A stretch of DNA of 64,000 bases from contig NZ_CP134145.1 in assembly GCF_031583595.1 (NCBI RefSeq), positions 4,526,001 through 4,590,000 of the forward strand. Reading direction: 5' to 3'. The stretch is from Thalassotalea psychrophila. GTDB lineage: Bacteria; Pseudomonadota; Gammaproteobacteria; Enterobacterales; Alteromonadaceae. The translations under genes and the position numbers were made by a program. The notes beneath the pieces were generated by a model, which was given only the letters and a program-made list of their open reading frames with translations, searched no databases and was not told where the DNA came from. How positions within the stretch are numbered: position 1 is the first letter of the stretch; each line of letters starts with the position of its first letter. This document shows, piece by piece, positions 27,511 to 36,481 of this stretch.

Positions 27511-27813
27511 GTTTATTAATTAAAGAAAGGGACTGAATTGGAGTTAAGGGTCAGAATAAAACTATTCATGACTCTTAATGGCACAAGCAGCCTGATTAAA
27601 TCACCTTGAAACTGGAGAAGATCCCACCCAAAAGCACAGTGGGATGACGGTGTTCCTTTTCTTATTTTGAAAATGTCTCTGAATGGCACAAAGCTGCCTG
27701 ATTAAGTCACCTTGAAACTGGAGGAGATCACACCCAAAAGCACGGTGGGATGACGGTGTTATTTTTCTATTTCAGTTTTTAGCATCAAACACTGCGGTGT
27801 CAGACTGAATGAA
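27511..27813. other. Intergenic stretch with a two-copy repeat
   Basis: 303 bases with no gene. It is mostly filled by the repeat described at 27580-27760, between the end of the oxidoreductase gene and the convergent SDR. Confidence 0.6.
27580..27760. repeat. Two direct copies of a 75-bp repeat
   Basis: Copy 1 is 27580-27654 and copy 2 is 27685-27760. Both start GGCACAA, share TCACCTTGAAACTGGAG and end GTGGGATGACGGTGTT. The second differs at about seven bases. The GATGACGG core is the complement of the CCGTCATC that opens the REP-like element at 54400, suggesting a dispersed repeat family in this genome. Confidence 0.8.
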
Positions 27814-28650
27814 TTAAATTCCATACTGCTTCAGCTTGTCTTTTTTAAACCAGCCAAAACAAAAACCAAAAATCATTTTATAGGTGGGTAAAAGTTTGAT
27901 GAAGTGCCCATTCTTGTTACTTGCTATCATTCGCTTAACAAGATGTTCACCGCACTCCTCTGCGCTTTGACCAAATAACCTAAACATGATGCGGCCTTCT
28001 TTTTTCCAGCGTTGCTCACCCATTTCTTTGGCATCGTTTATCACCATAGGAGTGATCACCATGCCGGGGTTTAACCAACCAATAGTAATATTTTTAGTGT
28101 TAGTAAAGTTAAGCTCTTTGGCAACCCCATTAGAGAAATAACCAACTGCTCGTTTGGTGGTACCATAGCTAACCATAGTCGGTCTGGTAAAGCCATTTTC
28201 TCCCATACCTGCAGTATTATAAATTTTGCCATTTGGTTGGGCTTTCATCCCATTTAACGCAACATGAGTACCAATAATGACGCCATTAATATTAACATTA
28301 ACGATTTGCTGAAGCTGTTTAACACTAGAATCTGCGATAACTTTTTGCGTGCCGCCAAGACCAGCGTTATTAATCCAATAGTCAATATTACCAAATGCAT
28401 CTTTGCCCTGCTGCCATAGGTTTTGCACTTGTTCGCTATTTGTTACATCACACAAAACGGTAATAACACGGGTATCTTCATTACTGCCAGCAATAACACC
28501 AACGCGTTTATCTAGAAGCTGTTGATTAACATCGCTTAGCACTACATTAAAACCGCGTTTATAAAACGCTTTTGCCATACCTGCGCCAATACCTCCAGCG
28601 CTACCAGTAATAACGACGGTTTTTTTGTTATTAGTCATATTGTTGTTCAT
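27814..28650 (-). CDS. NYC1/NOL-like short-chain dehydrogenase, paralogue 2
   Basis: 278 residues. Cofactor motif VVITGSAGGIGAGMA, WINNAG, active site YGTTKRAVGYF, then WLNPGMVITPM and a basic hydrophobic tail. WINNAG, YGTTKRAV and NPGMVIT follow the pattern of plant chlorophyll b reductases NYC1/NOL (IDIWINNAG, YGATKRSV, LSPGMVTT as I remember) and of the SDR at 52862. It overlaps the upstream MFS gene by 20 bases and ends the operon that starts with the CoA-transferase at 34030. Likely NAD(P)H-dependent carbonyl/alcohol chemistry on a set-B intermediate. Confidence 0.78.
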   Translation of the reverse strand: MNNNMTNNKKTVVITGSAGGIGAGMAKAFYKRGFNVVLSDVNQQLLDKRVGVIAGSNEDTRVITVLCDVTNSEQVQNLWQQGKDAFGNIDYWINNAGLGGTQKVIADSSVKQLQQIVNVNINGVIIGTHVALNGMKAQPNGKIYNTAGMGENGFTRPTMVSYGTTKRAVGYFSNGVAKELNFTNTKNITIGWLNPGMVITPMVINDAKEMGEQRWKKEGRIMFRLFGQSAEECGEHLVKRMIASNKNGHFIKLLPTYKMIFGFCFGWFKKDKLKQYGI

Positions 28651-29827
28651 TAGTCGCTGCCAGTTTGGTTTTTTGTTTGGTCAATTCTATCAGGGGCCAA
28701 GTAAGATAAGCTAAACCAATTAAGATACCGAAGGCCCAAGCATAGTGATAATCACTAACGCTTAATATTGCCCCTGCAATTAATGGCCCAGCAACACGCC
28801 CCCACGCGCCCATGGCACTTGAAGCTCCCATAATCCGCCCACGATGTTTCATGTCGGTACGCTGCGAAATAAGAGAGTTCATTAACGGCATGCACATGCT
28901 GGCACCAGTAATAGTAATAAAGAAACTCGCTATCATAAATGGTTGAGTTGTTGAGAATGTCGCAAAGGTAAAACCAAGTGTTAATAAGCCAATGCCGAAT
29001 GCTAATACTTGCATTTCACCAAAGCGCTTTGCAAACACACCAATAAGTTTAGCTTGCAGTGCGGCCATCATAAGTCCTTGAATACCAAATACAATACCAA
29101 TTTGTCTTGGTCCCCAATCAAGTATAGCGCCCATCCACAACGGGAATAAATAACTGACTATAGTGATCACCATCGAATGTAAGAAAAACTGACTGATTAA
29201 CCAACGGTTACCACTTTCTTTAAGCACCTTATAGCTGCTAGTTTTGCCACTTGTTTGCCGCCACTCTTTATGGGCTTTTTGCTTATCTTTGGTGTGTGAC
29301 TCTTTCATAAAAATAAAACCAAAAATACTCGCAAATATAGATAACCCCATAGCCACCATACACGGCAAGAAAAAGTTAAGCTCATCGCCAGCAAGTACAC
29401 CACCAAGGAATGGGCCAAACACCATACCTAAGCCAAACGCTGCGCCAACTAACCCCATGGATTTAGCACGATTTTCTGGTGTCGACAAATCGGCAACCAT
29501 GGCAGATGCGACACCATAAATACCGGCAACAGAGCCAGCAAGAATACGGGCTACGTAAACCATAGTTAGCGTTTCAGCATTTGCTAATAAAAAGTAAGAA
29601 AAAGCGGTCACAATTAAGCAGAATATTATTACTGGCTTGCGACCAATTTTGTCACTAAGTTTTCCCCAGAGAGTACCAACTAAACCGGCGAACACTGAAT
29701 AAATAACAATGATTAAGGCGATATCAAAGTTGGTAGCACCAAGCTTAGGAGCCAAAAATGGCAAAATTGGAATGACAATACCAAAGCCAATTAAATCAAT
29801 GAATACGGTTAAAAATAGAATTGGCAT
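28631..29827 (-). CDS. MFS transporter, TetA/drug-efflux type
   Basis: 398 residues with 12 probable membrane segments. Loop 2-3 motif GKLSDKIGRKPVI, TM5 signature GAAFGLGMVFGPFLGG, and a very short N-terminus before TM1 (MPILFLTVFIDLIGFG) are typical of the TCR/TetA branch. In this operon (CoA-transferase, lyase, LeuC, LeuD, MFS, SDR) it may export a dead-end or toxic intermediate. Drug export is possible but not supported by context. Confidence 0.85.
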   Translation of the reverse strand: MPILFLTVFIDLIGFGIVIPILPFLAPKLGATNFDIALIIVIYSVFAGLVGTLWGKLSDKIGRKPVIIFCLIVTAFSYFLLANAETLTMVYVARILAGSVAGIYGVASAMVADLSTPENRAKSMGLVGAAFGLGMVFGPFLGGVLAGDELNFFLPCMVAMGLSIFASIFGFIFMKESHTKDKQKAHKEWRQTSGKTSSYKVLKESGNRWLISQFFLHSMVITIVSYLFPLWMGAILDWGPRQIGIVFGIQGLMMAALQAKLIGVFAKRFGEMQVLAFGIGLLTLGFTFATFSTTQPFMIASFFITITGASMCMPLMNSLISQRTDMKHRGRIMGASSAMGAWGRVAGPLIAGAILSVSDYHYAWAFGILIGLAYLTWPLIELTKQKTKLAATNEQQYD

Positions 29828-29850
29828 AGGTTTCTCGTAAGTCGCTTGAG

Positions 29851-30480
29851 TTAAGAAAAAAAGTAAGGGTGACTATGTTGGTGTTGCTGTTCAAACGCTT
29901 TAATTTTGTCAACTTTTTCTAACGTTAAAGCAATGTTGTCTAAGCCATTTAGTAATTTAAATCGACGCATGTCGTCAACCTCAAAATTTATCGTTTGTTG
30001 CTCACAAATAATCTTTTGGTTTTCTAAATCAATGGTCATAGAAATACCAAATTTTGCTTGGTTGAATAAGCTGTCAATAATCTCGCTAGATAAGCTGATC
30101 GCCAGTACACCATTGTTAAAACAGTTATTAAAAAAGATATCGGCAAAACTAGTGGCAATAATGACTTTAAAACCCATGTCACGAATTCCCCAAACCGCAT
30201 GTTCACGACTGGATCCACAGCCAAAATTTTCTCTACCAAGTAAAATACTGGCATGTTGAAATTGTGGTTTATTTAATTCAAAATCTGGATTTTTACGGCG
30301 GGTCTTAGGATCAACTCCAACATCACCAGCATCTAGGTAGCGCCAATCATCAAAGGTCCAATCGCCATAACCGGTTTTGCTAATGCATTTAAGGTATTGC
30401 TTTGGCATCATCGCGTCGGTATCAACGTTAGCCCGATCCATTGGCGCAACTTTGCCAGTGTGCAGGATAAAAGGCTGCAT
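29851..30480 (-). CDS. LeuD-type small subunit of an aconitase-family hydratase
   Basis: 209 residues, the normal length of isopropylmalate isomerase small subunit. It includes GRENFGCGSSREHAVWG, the hallmark of the swivelling domain that sets substrate specificity, plus NVDTDAMMPKQYLK near the start. The start codon overlaps the LeuC stop by one base (TAATG), so the subunits are coupled. No leuA or leuB is nearby, so a role in leucine synthesis is doubtful. Isopropylmalate isomerase itself works through an alkylmaleate, so hydration of a substituted maleate is plausible. Confidence 0.88.
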   Translation of the reverse strand: MQPFILHTGKVAPMDRANVDTDAMMPKQYLKCISKTGYGDWTFDDWRYLDAGDVGVDPKTRRKNPDFELNKPQFQHASILLGRENFGCGSSREHAVWGIRDMGFKVIIATSFADIFFNNCFNNGVLAISLSSEIIDSLFNQAKFGISMTIDLENQKIICEQQTINFEVDDMRRFKLLNGLDNIALTLEKVDKIKAFEQQHQHSHPYFFS

Positions 30481-31898
30481 TAGCTGTACTCCCTAATATC
30501 AACAAAGTGGCCTTCAATAGCTGCCGCTGCGGCCATTGCAGGGGAGACTAAATGAGTGCGACCGCCTTGGCCTTGACGGCCTTCAAAGTTTCGGTTTGAC
30601 GTTGAGGCACAGCGCTGCTGATTTTCTAATTTATCTGGATTCATCGCATTACACATAGAACAACCAGCAAACCGCCAGTCAAAGCCAGCATCAATGATAA
30701 TTTGATCTAAGCCTTCTGCTTCAGCTTGCTCTTTGACCAATCCAGAGCCCGGCACCACCATGGCGCGCTTAATAGTACTGGCAACAGTTTTACCTTTTAC
30801 CACTTGCGCCACCGCACGAATATCTTCAATGCGGCCATTAGTACAAGAGCCGATAAATACCTGGTCTATAGTTAAGTTTTTCATTGGTGTAGCAGCAACA
30901 ACACCCATATATTCTTGCGCTTTTAACCACTCTTGCTGTTGGACGTCATCTTTGCCCGATGCAGAATTTGGAACCGCAGCATTTACATCAACTACTTGAT
31001 CGGGCTTGGTGCCCCACGTCACTTGCGGTGCAATGTCTTTAGCGTCAATTTGCAGCTCTTTGTCAAATACCGCATCTTGATCTGAAACTAAACTTTGCCA
31101 AAACATTAGTGCTTGTTGCCACTGCTCGCCTTTCGGTGAAAATGGCTTACCTTTTAAATATTCTGCAGTGATATTATCAAACGCGACCATGCCAGAACGT
31201 GCGCCTGCTTCAATGGTCATATTACAAAGCGTCAATCGTCCTTCCATAGATAAAGCCTGAACGGCCTCACCCGCATATTCTATGGCATAGCCACTACCAC
31301 CGGCAGTGCCTAATTTACCAATAATATAAAGGATCATGTCTTTGGCGGTTACCCCAAACGATAGCTCACCGTTAACATTAACCCGTAAGTTTTTGCATTT
31401 CTGTTGAGCTAAACACTGAGTCGCAAGTACATGTTCTACTTCTGATGTACCAATACCTTGAGCAAGGGCTGCAAATGCACCATGGGTAGAAGAATGTGAA
31501 TCACCACAAACAACTGTCATTCCAGGTAATGTTGCTCCTTGCTCCGGACCAACAACATGTACTATGCCTTGACGTTTATCATTTAATTTAAATTGATTAA
31601 TACCATGCTGTTCACAATTTTTGTCTAAGGTTTCAACTTGAAGTCTGGCAATAGGGTCGGCGAATCCCTCCAACCCTAAATGCCTATCATCGGTTGGGAC
31701 TTGATGATCTGGTGTTGCTAAAATTGAATCTATTCGCCAAACGTCGCGTTGATGCTGATTTAAACCATCGAATGCCTGGGGAGAGGTAATTTCGTGAATA
31801 ATATGACGGTCAATATAGATCAGCGCGTTTCCTTGCTCGTCTACTTCAACACAATGCATATCCCATAATTTATCGTATAAAGTCTTAGCGTTATTCAT
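30480..31898 (-). CDS. LeuC-type large subunit of an aconitase-family hydratase
   Basis: 472 residues. The 4Fe-4S ligands appear in FIGSCTNGR and in [49 protein letters not shown] and [15 protein letters not shown] closely follow Escherichia coli LeuC as I remember it. So by sequence it is a full isopropylmalate-isomerase large subunit. Its operon, however, contains a CoA-transferase, an HMG-CoA-lyase-type enzyme, an MFS and an NYC1/NOL-like SDR, and no other leu gene. I therefore favour a catabolic alkylmaleate (for example citraconate or dimethylmaleate) hydratase. A simple relocated leucine gene remains possible. Confidence 0.88.
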   Translation of the reverse strand: MNNAKTLYDKLWDMHCVEVDEQGNALIYIDRHIIHEITSPQAFDGLNQHQRDVWRIDSILATPDHQVPTDDRHLGLEGFADPIARLQVETLDKNCEQHGINQFKLNDKRQGIVHVVGPEQGATLPGMTVVCGDSHSSTHGAFAALAQGIGTSEVEHVLATQCLAQQKCKNLRVNVNGELSFGVTAKDMILYIIGKLGTAGGSGYAIEYAGEAVQALSMEGRLTLCNMTIEAGARSGMVAFDNITAEYLKGKPFSPKGEQWQQALMFWQSLVSDQDAVFDKELQIDAKDIAPQVTWGTKPDQVVDVNAAVPNSASGKDDVQQQEWLKAQEYMGVVAATPMKNLTIDQVFIGSCTNGRIEDIRAVAQVVKGKTVASTIKRAMVVPGSGLVKEQAEAEGLDQIIIDAGFDWRFAGCSMCNAMNPDKLENQQRCASTSNRNFEGRQGQGGRTHLVSPAMAAAAAIEGHFVDIREYS

Positions 31899-31916
31899 AA
31901 TATATTGTCGGTAGTG

Positions 31917-32831
31917 CTAGACTAACGGCAAGCCTTTTTCTAACTGTAATTGTCGCCACTTATCAGCTCGACCGCCAATATCCTGACCAACCATTTCACC
32001 GGCTAAATTGGATACTTTCATTAAGTCTTCTAAGTTAATGCCAGTGTCATAGCCCATTTGATGTAACATCATCACTACATCTTCAGTGGCAACATTGCCC
32101 GTAGCACCAGGGGCGAAAGGGCAGCCGCCTAGGCCACCAAGAGCAGCATCAAATTTTCGAATACCAACTTGTAACGCAGCATAAACATTAGCCAGACCCA
32201 TTGCGCGGGTATCATGAAAGTGACATGCAAGTTTCTTTATAGAAACACTTGATGCGACTTTCTCTACTAAATGAGCAACCGCCTCTGGCGTTGCCGCACC
32301 TATGGTATCGGCAAGGATAATTTCTTTCGCTCCAGCTTCATCTAAATATGACGCCATATTAATCACTTGCTGATTATCAGTTTTGCCTTCAAATGGACAT
32401 TCCCAAGCAACAGCAATACAGCAAATAACATCGATACCGTCTTGTTTACCCTGGCTAATAATATCTCGAGCTTGCTTTAAACCATCGTTTACCGACAAAC
32501 GGACATTTTTTTGATTCATAGTTTCAGTGGCACAAACAACCATCATCACTGCTTTTGCACCTGCAGTCTTAGCTAATTGATAGCCTTTTTCATTCGGGAT
32601 CAGTGCCTGGTAGTAAGCTTTACCGGCAGGAAGCTGCTGATAAATATCAGCAACTCCCGCCATTGCCGGCACCGCTTTGGGAGAAACGAAACTTCCTACT
32701 TCTATATTTGGAACACCGGCGTCCACCAAACCTGCAATAATTTTACCGCGTTGTTCTGGTGTTAATATGGTTGCTTGATTTTGCAACCCATCTCTTGGGC
32801 CGACATCAGTGATACGAACAAACTTAGTCAT
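31917..32831 (-). CDS. HMG-CoA lyase-family acyl-CoA lyase
   Basis: 304 residues. ITDVGPRDGLQNQ at the start (divalent metal Asp), CHFHDTRAMG (metal His pair) and the signature GGLGGCPFAPGATGN with the catalytic Cys are all intact. Family members split HMG-CoA to acetoacetate and acetyl-CoA; some act on 3-hydroxy-3-methyl acyl-CoA relatives such as citramalyl-type CoA esters. It starts on the stop of the CoA-transferase (1-base overlap), so a two-step sequence of CoA activation and cleavage is likely. No leucine-degradation genes accompany it, so its acyl group probably comes from the alkylmalate branch. Confidence 0.87.
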   Translation of the reverse strand: MTKFVRITDVGPRDGLQNQATILTPEQRGKIIAGLVDAGVPNIEVGSFVSPKAVPAMAGVADIYQQLPAGKAYYQALIPNEKGYQLAKTAGAKAVMMVVCATETMNQKNVRLSVNDGLKQARDIISQGKQDGIDVICCIAVAWECPFEGKTDNQQVINMASYLDEAGAKEIILADTIGAATPEAVAHLVEKVASSVSIKKLACHFHDTRAMGLANVYAALQVGIRKFDAALGGLGGCPFAPGATGNVATEDVVMMLHQMGYDTGINLEDLMKVSNLAGEMVGQDIGGRADKWRQLQLEKGLPLV

Positions 32832-34030
32832 TAGTTCACAATACCTTGCTTACGTAGCTCTTCTATTCGCTCTACTGGCATATTCAATAACTCAGACAGC
32901 ACTTCATCGGTGTGTTGCCCTACATGCGGCGCTGGTGTGAAAGTATCTTCGTGCGAGCGAGACATCTTAATTGGATTACCCGGCCCTTTGGTTGATTTAC
33001 CATCTGGGTGATGAATATCTACCACCATGTTGCGATGTAAAACTTGGCTGTCGTTTAACACGTCGCTAAATTTATTTACTGGCGCACAAGGGATACGCGC
33101 TTCTTCAAGTTTTGTTAACCAATATTTTGTGGTATTGGTAGCAAATATTTCATTGATAGTACTATCAATAAATGCCTTGTCGGCATAACGGCCCGGTTGT
33201 TCATCGTATTTATCATTGTCAAATAATGGTGTATTGGTAACTGATTTAAAGCGCTGCCAAAATTCATCCGCTAAAATTGCCACAATAATATGGCCATCTT
33301 CAGTTTTATAGCTGTTATATGGCACATGAACAAAATGACCGTTACCGATTGGATGTGGATCAACACCTGAAAGCATGTGCATAGTTGCCATGTAATTAAG
33401 CAATGACACTTGGCAATCAAGCATCGAAATATCTATATGTTGACCCAGACCTGATTGGTAGCGTTCAACCACGGCACCAAGAATACCCATTACCGCAAAC
33501 ATACCACCACCTAAATCGCCAATGGGAATGCCTGCGCGTTGTGGTTGATCGGCGTTGGTACCAGTAATTGACATACCACCACCAAAAGCTTGTGCTACTT
33601 GATCGAACGCTGGACGCTTATGGCCCGGTCCGTCTTCACCAAAACCGGTTACCGAACAAGTAATAATTTTGGGGTTATGCTTTACCAAAGTATCGTAATC
33701 TATGCCTAAACGTTTAGGTACTCCAGGACCAAAGTTGTTGATCACAACATCAACCTCACCAACCAATTGGTAAAATAATTCTTTGCCTTCTGTGCTTTTC
33801 AAATCAATGGCAACAGAACGCTTATTTCGATTGAGGGTAATAAAGTAGGCACCAAATCCATCTAAAGAATTATTTGGATCTTTAGCGAGCAGCTTTCGCG
33901 TACCTTCACCTTGCAGTGGTTCCACCTTAATTGTATCGGCACCCATATCGGAAAGGATCATTGAACCATATGGCCCGGATAACATATGGGTTAAGTCAAT
34001 TATTTTTAAACCTGAAAGTGGCTTGCTCAT
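32831..34030 (-). CDS. CaiB/BaiF-family (class III) CoA-transferase
   Basis: 399 residues. LTHMLSGPYGSMILSDMGAD at the N-terminus, KVEPLQGEGTR, NRNKRSVAIDLK, and GQHIDISMLD with the likely catalytic Asp define the family. Members move CoA between acyl-CoA and dicarboxylates such as succinate, citramalate or mesaconate. It is the first gene of the six-gene minus-strand operon ending at 27814, and the most perfect copy of the set-B palindrome lies 40 bases upstream. Confidence 0.9.
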   Translation of the reverse strand: MSKPLSGLKIIDLTHMLSGPYGSMILSDMGADTIKVEPLQGEGTRKLLAKDPNNSLDGFGAYFITLNRNKRSVAIDLKSTEGKELFYQLVGEVDVVINNFGPGVPKRLGIDYDTLVKHNPKIITCSVTGFGEDGPGHKRPAFDQVAQAFGGGMSITGTNADQPQRAGIPIGDLGGGMFAVMGILGAVVERYQSGLGQHIDISMLDCQVSLLNYMATMHMLSGVDPHPIGNGHFVHVPYNSYKTEDGHIIVAILADEFWQRFKSVTNTPLFDNDKYDEQPGRYADKAFIDSTINEIFATNTTKYWLTKLEEARIPCAPVNKFSDVLNDSQVLHRNMVVDIHHPDGKSTKGPGNPIKMSRSHEDTFTPAPHVGQHTDEVLSELLNMPVERIEELRKQGIVN

Positions 34031-34068
34031 TACTACTCCTGCGGATCAGACCAATCAAATTAGCCATT

Positions 34069-34102
34069 ACATACTTTGTTATATCAATATAACAAAGTAT
34101 GT
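34069..34102. promoter_or_regulatory. Set-B palindrome, site 2 (34-bp near-perfect inverted repeat)
   Basis: Arm ACATACTTTGTTATAT, spacer CA, arm ATATAACAAAGTATGT: 16-bp perfectly complementary arms. The core 34076-34095 has the same 20-bp layout as the other set-B sites. It is too AT-rich to be a terminator and sits in promoter position before the CoA-transferase gene. Confidence 0.8.
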
Positions 34103-34162
34103 CAGCAAAGGTTAATTAATGCAATAGATTCAATTGCGAAAAGTCAGTCATAAAGCTAGTGT

Positions 34163-35131
34163 TTAACGGCGTTTTATTATGAAGGTATGAATTAAATAAA
34201 GCAGGGCAGCCAGCACAACTGCAACTATAATCAAGATAAATGGAATACGTAAAACTTCGACCATTTGCCAGTAATCATTTTGATAGAAAATCACCAAAAC
34301 TACGATATAAACAGCACTGCAATAATAAGTTACTCGCTTCGACAAACCTAAGCCATATATTTGAGTAATAAAAAATAGTGTTGCAAATCCAAAGGCAAAC
34401 ATTGGCCAAGTATCGTGGTAAATAGACATATAAGCAACCACCGCACCATGCAGTAATACAAAGGTTTCTAACAATAAGGTCCAGTATTTGTTTTGATGGT
34501 AACGAGTAAATATCAAACTCCCCTGAACGATGATCAGGATAGCGTAAAAAGTACCAAGTAAATGGCCATAGGTTATCTCAATAGGATGAAACCAAAAGGT
34601 AAAAACAATAGCCCAGGAAAAATAATAGCCGTGGTAATCTTTGACTAAATAGCGAATGTTATTTAAAAATCCTACTTGCTTACCAAAGAGTAAGCCACGG
34701 CGTTTATTCTCAAGGATTAGCACTAAAGCCAGCAAAATAATAACGGCAAACTGACCTGAAAATATATGTGTGTCTTGAGCTAAGCCATCGTAGAATACTT
34801 TCGTTTGAACTATGTGCAGTAAAACAAAAAATAAGTTGCCAAACAACGCGATGTAATTGTGTTTTTGTAAGCCCTTTTGGTAGCTTAGTTCACCAGCTGC
34901 TTTTTTCTTTTTACTGCTAGCTATTAACCACCAAAAGAAAAGTTGATGTGAGGCGAAACCGCCCCATGCGCTAAAACGAGTGAGCCAGGTAGGATCAGGT
35001 AATTGCCAATAATACCAAAATGGTCCTTTATCTGGTGTTAATTCAATACCGCTATTATAAGGGCCAAGTAACCAGATTAAGCCCATTAATAATAAGGATA
35101 AAGTAATTAACAGGTTAATGGTTCTTGGCAT
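34163..35131 (-). CDS. Polytopic membrane protein of unknown function (set B)
   Basis: 322 residues with about nine hydrophobic segments and several membrane-proximal histidines (KHNYIALFGN, LLHIVQ, WFHPIEITYGH, LLHGAVVAYMSIYH). The repeated His in helices could bind haem or metal, as in ferric-reductase-like proteins, but no family motif is certain. AAGG precedes ATG. It lies downstream of the maleate-isomerase-like gene with 28 bases between, so the two are probably co-transcribed. It may be an electron-transfer or transport partner. Confidence 0.6.
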   Translation of the reverse strand: MPRTINLLITLSLLLMGLIWLLGPYNSGIELTPDKGPFWYYWQLPDPTWLTRFSAWGGFASHQLFFWWLIASSKKKKAAGELSYQKGLQKHNYIALFGNLFFVLLHIVQTKVFYDGLAQDTHIFSGQFAVIILLALVLILENKRRGLLFGKQVGFLNNIRYLVKDYHGYYFSWAIVFTFWFHPIEITYGHLLGTFYAILIIVQGSLIFTRYHQNKYWTLLLETFVLLHGAVVAYMSIYHDTWPMFAFGFATLFFITQIYGLGLSKRVTYYCSAVYIVVLVIFYQNDYWQMVEVLRIPFILIIVAVVLAALLYLIHTFIIKRR

Positions 35132-35159
35132 AATACTTAACCTTAACTCGAGATATCTG

Positions 35160-35936
35160 TTAGAACTCTTCTAACAAACGACCTTTGCCAGTAATTTTAT
35201 CGTTAATGCCACACGCTCTTAATGCATGCCAAGCAGTTGCCTGATTAATTGGAAGCATAGGCTTTCCTAAAATATGCTCGTACGTTGGAAACAAGTCCAT
35301 AGTAGATAAATTAGTACCACATTGAATAATAGCATCAACGCTATCGTGATCTACTTCATGGATAGCCGATACAACTTCTTGAATACTAGTTTCAGCAATA
35401 GCTGTCGCAGATGGACGGTTCATACCTTTAACTTTATGTACCTCAAAGCCTATATCACTAAAGAAGCGAATCACGTTTTCATCGCCAACTTCAGGGTATG
35501 GGGTAATTACCGATATCTTCTTAGCACCAAAAAGTTCTAACGCATCTTTGGTGGCTCCTGCTCCAGTAGTTAACCCAAGGTCACCAATTTGATCGCGAAT
35601 TTCTTGTTCAAAGGCGATGTTACCATCAAGCCCGCCCCAAAATGTTTCAGCCGACATACCAAGCATAATGTGATCAACTTTCGCACTTAAAATATTACGA
35701 ATTGAACTCGGAATTTCACCACGCATAATATCTAGAAAACGTTCAAATACGGCATTTTCATTTTCGCCAGTTTTGTTCATCTCTTCTGCCCAGTTACGCA
35801 ATTCGATTAAAAATCTTGATGGGTGCCAAGTTACGCCATCAAACATAAATTTTTGTAAATCGTATTCAACACCAGTATTGGTGGATGGGATAATAACGCC
35901 GATTTGAGCTCGACGTGCAATTTGATAATTGTCCAT
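35160..35936 (-). CDS. Maleate isomerase / Asp-Glu racemase family protein, paralogue 2
   Basis: 258 residues, the same length as the 23491 protein and clearly homologous: PSTNTGVEYD (18-27), GMSAETFWGG, ISVITPYPEVGDENV and LGKPMLPINQATAWHALRACG. At the second catalytic position it has Cys206 (QCGTN), where paralogue 1 has Ala; the first site is Ser/Met (GMSAE). A single C-terminal cysteine recalls arylmalonate decarboxylase, a member of the same superfamily, rather than a two-cysteine isomerase. GAGGA precedes ATG. It is flanked by unknown membrane proteins and a TonB receptor. Confidence 0.8.
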   Translation of the reverse strand: MDNYQIARRAQIGVIIPSTNTGVEYDLQKFMFDGVTWHPSRFLIELRNWAEEMNKTGENENAVFERFLDIMRGEIPSSIRNILSAKVDHIMLGMSAETFWGGLDGNIAFEQEIRDQIGDLGLTTGAGATKDALELFGAKKISVITPYPEVGDENVIRFFSDIGFEVHKVKGMNRPSATAIAETSIQEVVSAIHEVDHDSVDAIIQCGTNLSTMDLFPTYEHILGKPMLPINQATAWHALRACGINDKITGKGRLLEEF

Positions 35937-35971
35937 AATGATTCCTCAGAACAATGTGAATATAAATACGC

Positions 35972-36361
35972 TTATGCGTTGCTTAATTGCGGTTGTTTTT
36001 TCACTAAAATAATCATCTGCACAATCGCAATCATAATAAATAGTGCTGCCACACCCATAGTTATACCGGCAATAGCAGGGTGCATTAACATACCGTACAT
36101 ACTGCCCATTCCTACGACCATCAAAATAGTGCCCAATTGATGGAAAATAAACTGACTAGTGGCGAACTTAGAAGGTTTGCCGTTAAGCCAAAGTTTATGA
36201 ATACAGGCATAGCAAAATGACATAACAAAACCCAACATCAATAAATGTGCATGAGTAACCATTTGACTATGATTTTGATTTGCCGCCATATATAAACCCA
36301 AAGCGACACCGATAAGCACATAAATAAGTGCATGCATTAAATAAATTTTTGCAAGTTTCAT
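35972..36361 (-). CDS. Small four-helix membrane protein, haem-copper-oxidase-subunit-I-like
   Basis: 129 residues from the ATG at 36361, preceded by AAGAGG; an upstream in-frame start gives an implausible polar extension. Four hydrophobic helices. VTHAHLLMLGFVMSF resembles a haem-ligand helix of cytochrome oxidase subunit I or NorB-like proteins, and a further FHQLGTILMVVGMGS helix carries His. Small proteins of this kind have no settled function. The gene lies 35 bases upstream of the maleate-isomerase-like gene and probably shares its transcript. Confidence 0.65.
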   Translation of the reverse strand: MKLAKIYLMHALIYVLIGVALGLYMAANQNHSQMVTHAHLLMLGFVMSFCYACIHKLWLNGKPSKFATSQFIFHQLGTILMVVGMGSMYGMLMHPAIAGITMGVAALFIMIAIVQMIILVKKQPQLSNA

Positions 36362-36448
36362 AACAACCTCTTTATTTTTATTATGTTGAAAGTTTTCATT
36401 TACGACAATGACAAACAGCATTTACTAAGCTGTGACAAGAGCTGAATT

Positions 36449-36478
36449 CATAAAAAAAGGCCGGTAAACCGACCTGTA
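36449..36478 (-). terminator. Terminator after the 36482 membrane-protein gene
   Basis: On the minus strand AGGTCGG, loop TTTA, CCGGCCT, followed by seven T. Correct orientation, directly after the stop. Confidence 0.85.
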
Positions 36479-36481
36479 TGA

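Noticed and set aside
29851..31898. Leucine biosynthesis operon
   Set aside because: Only leuC- and leuD-type genes are present; the rest of the operon is catabolic. Kept as an alternative, not as the call.
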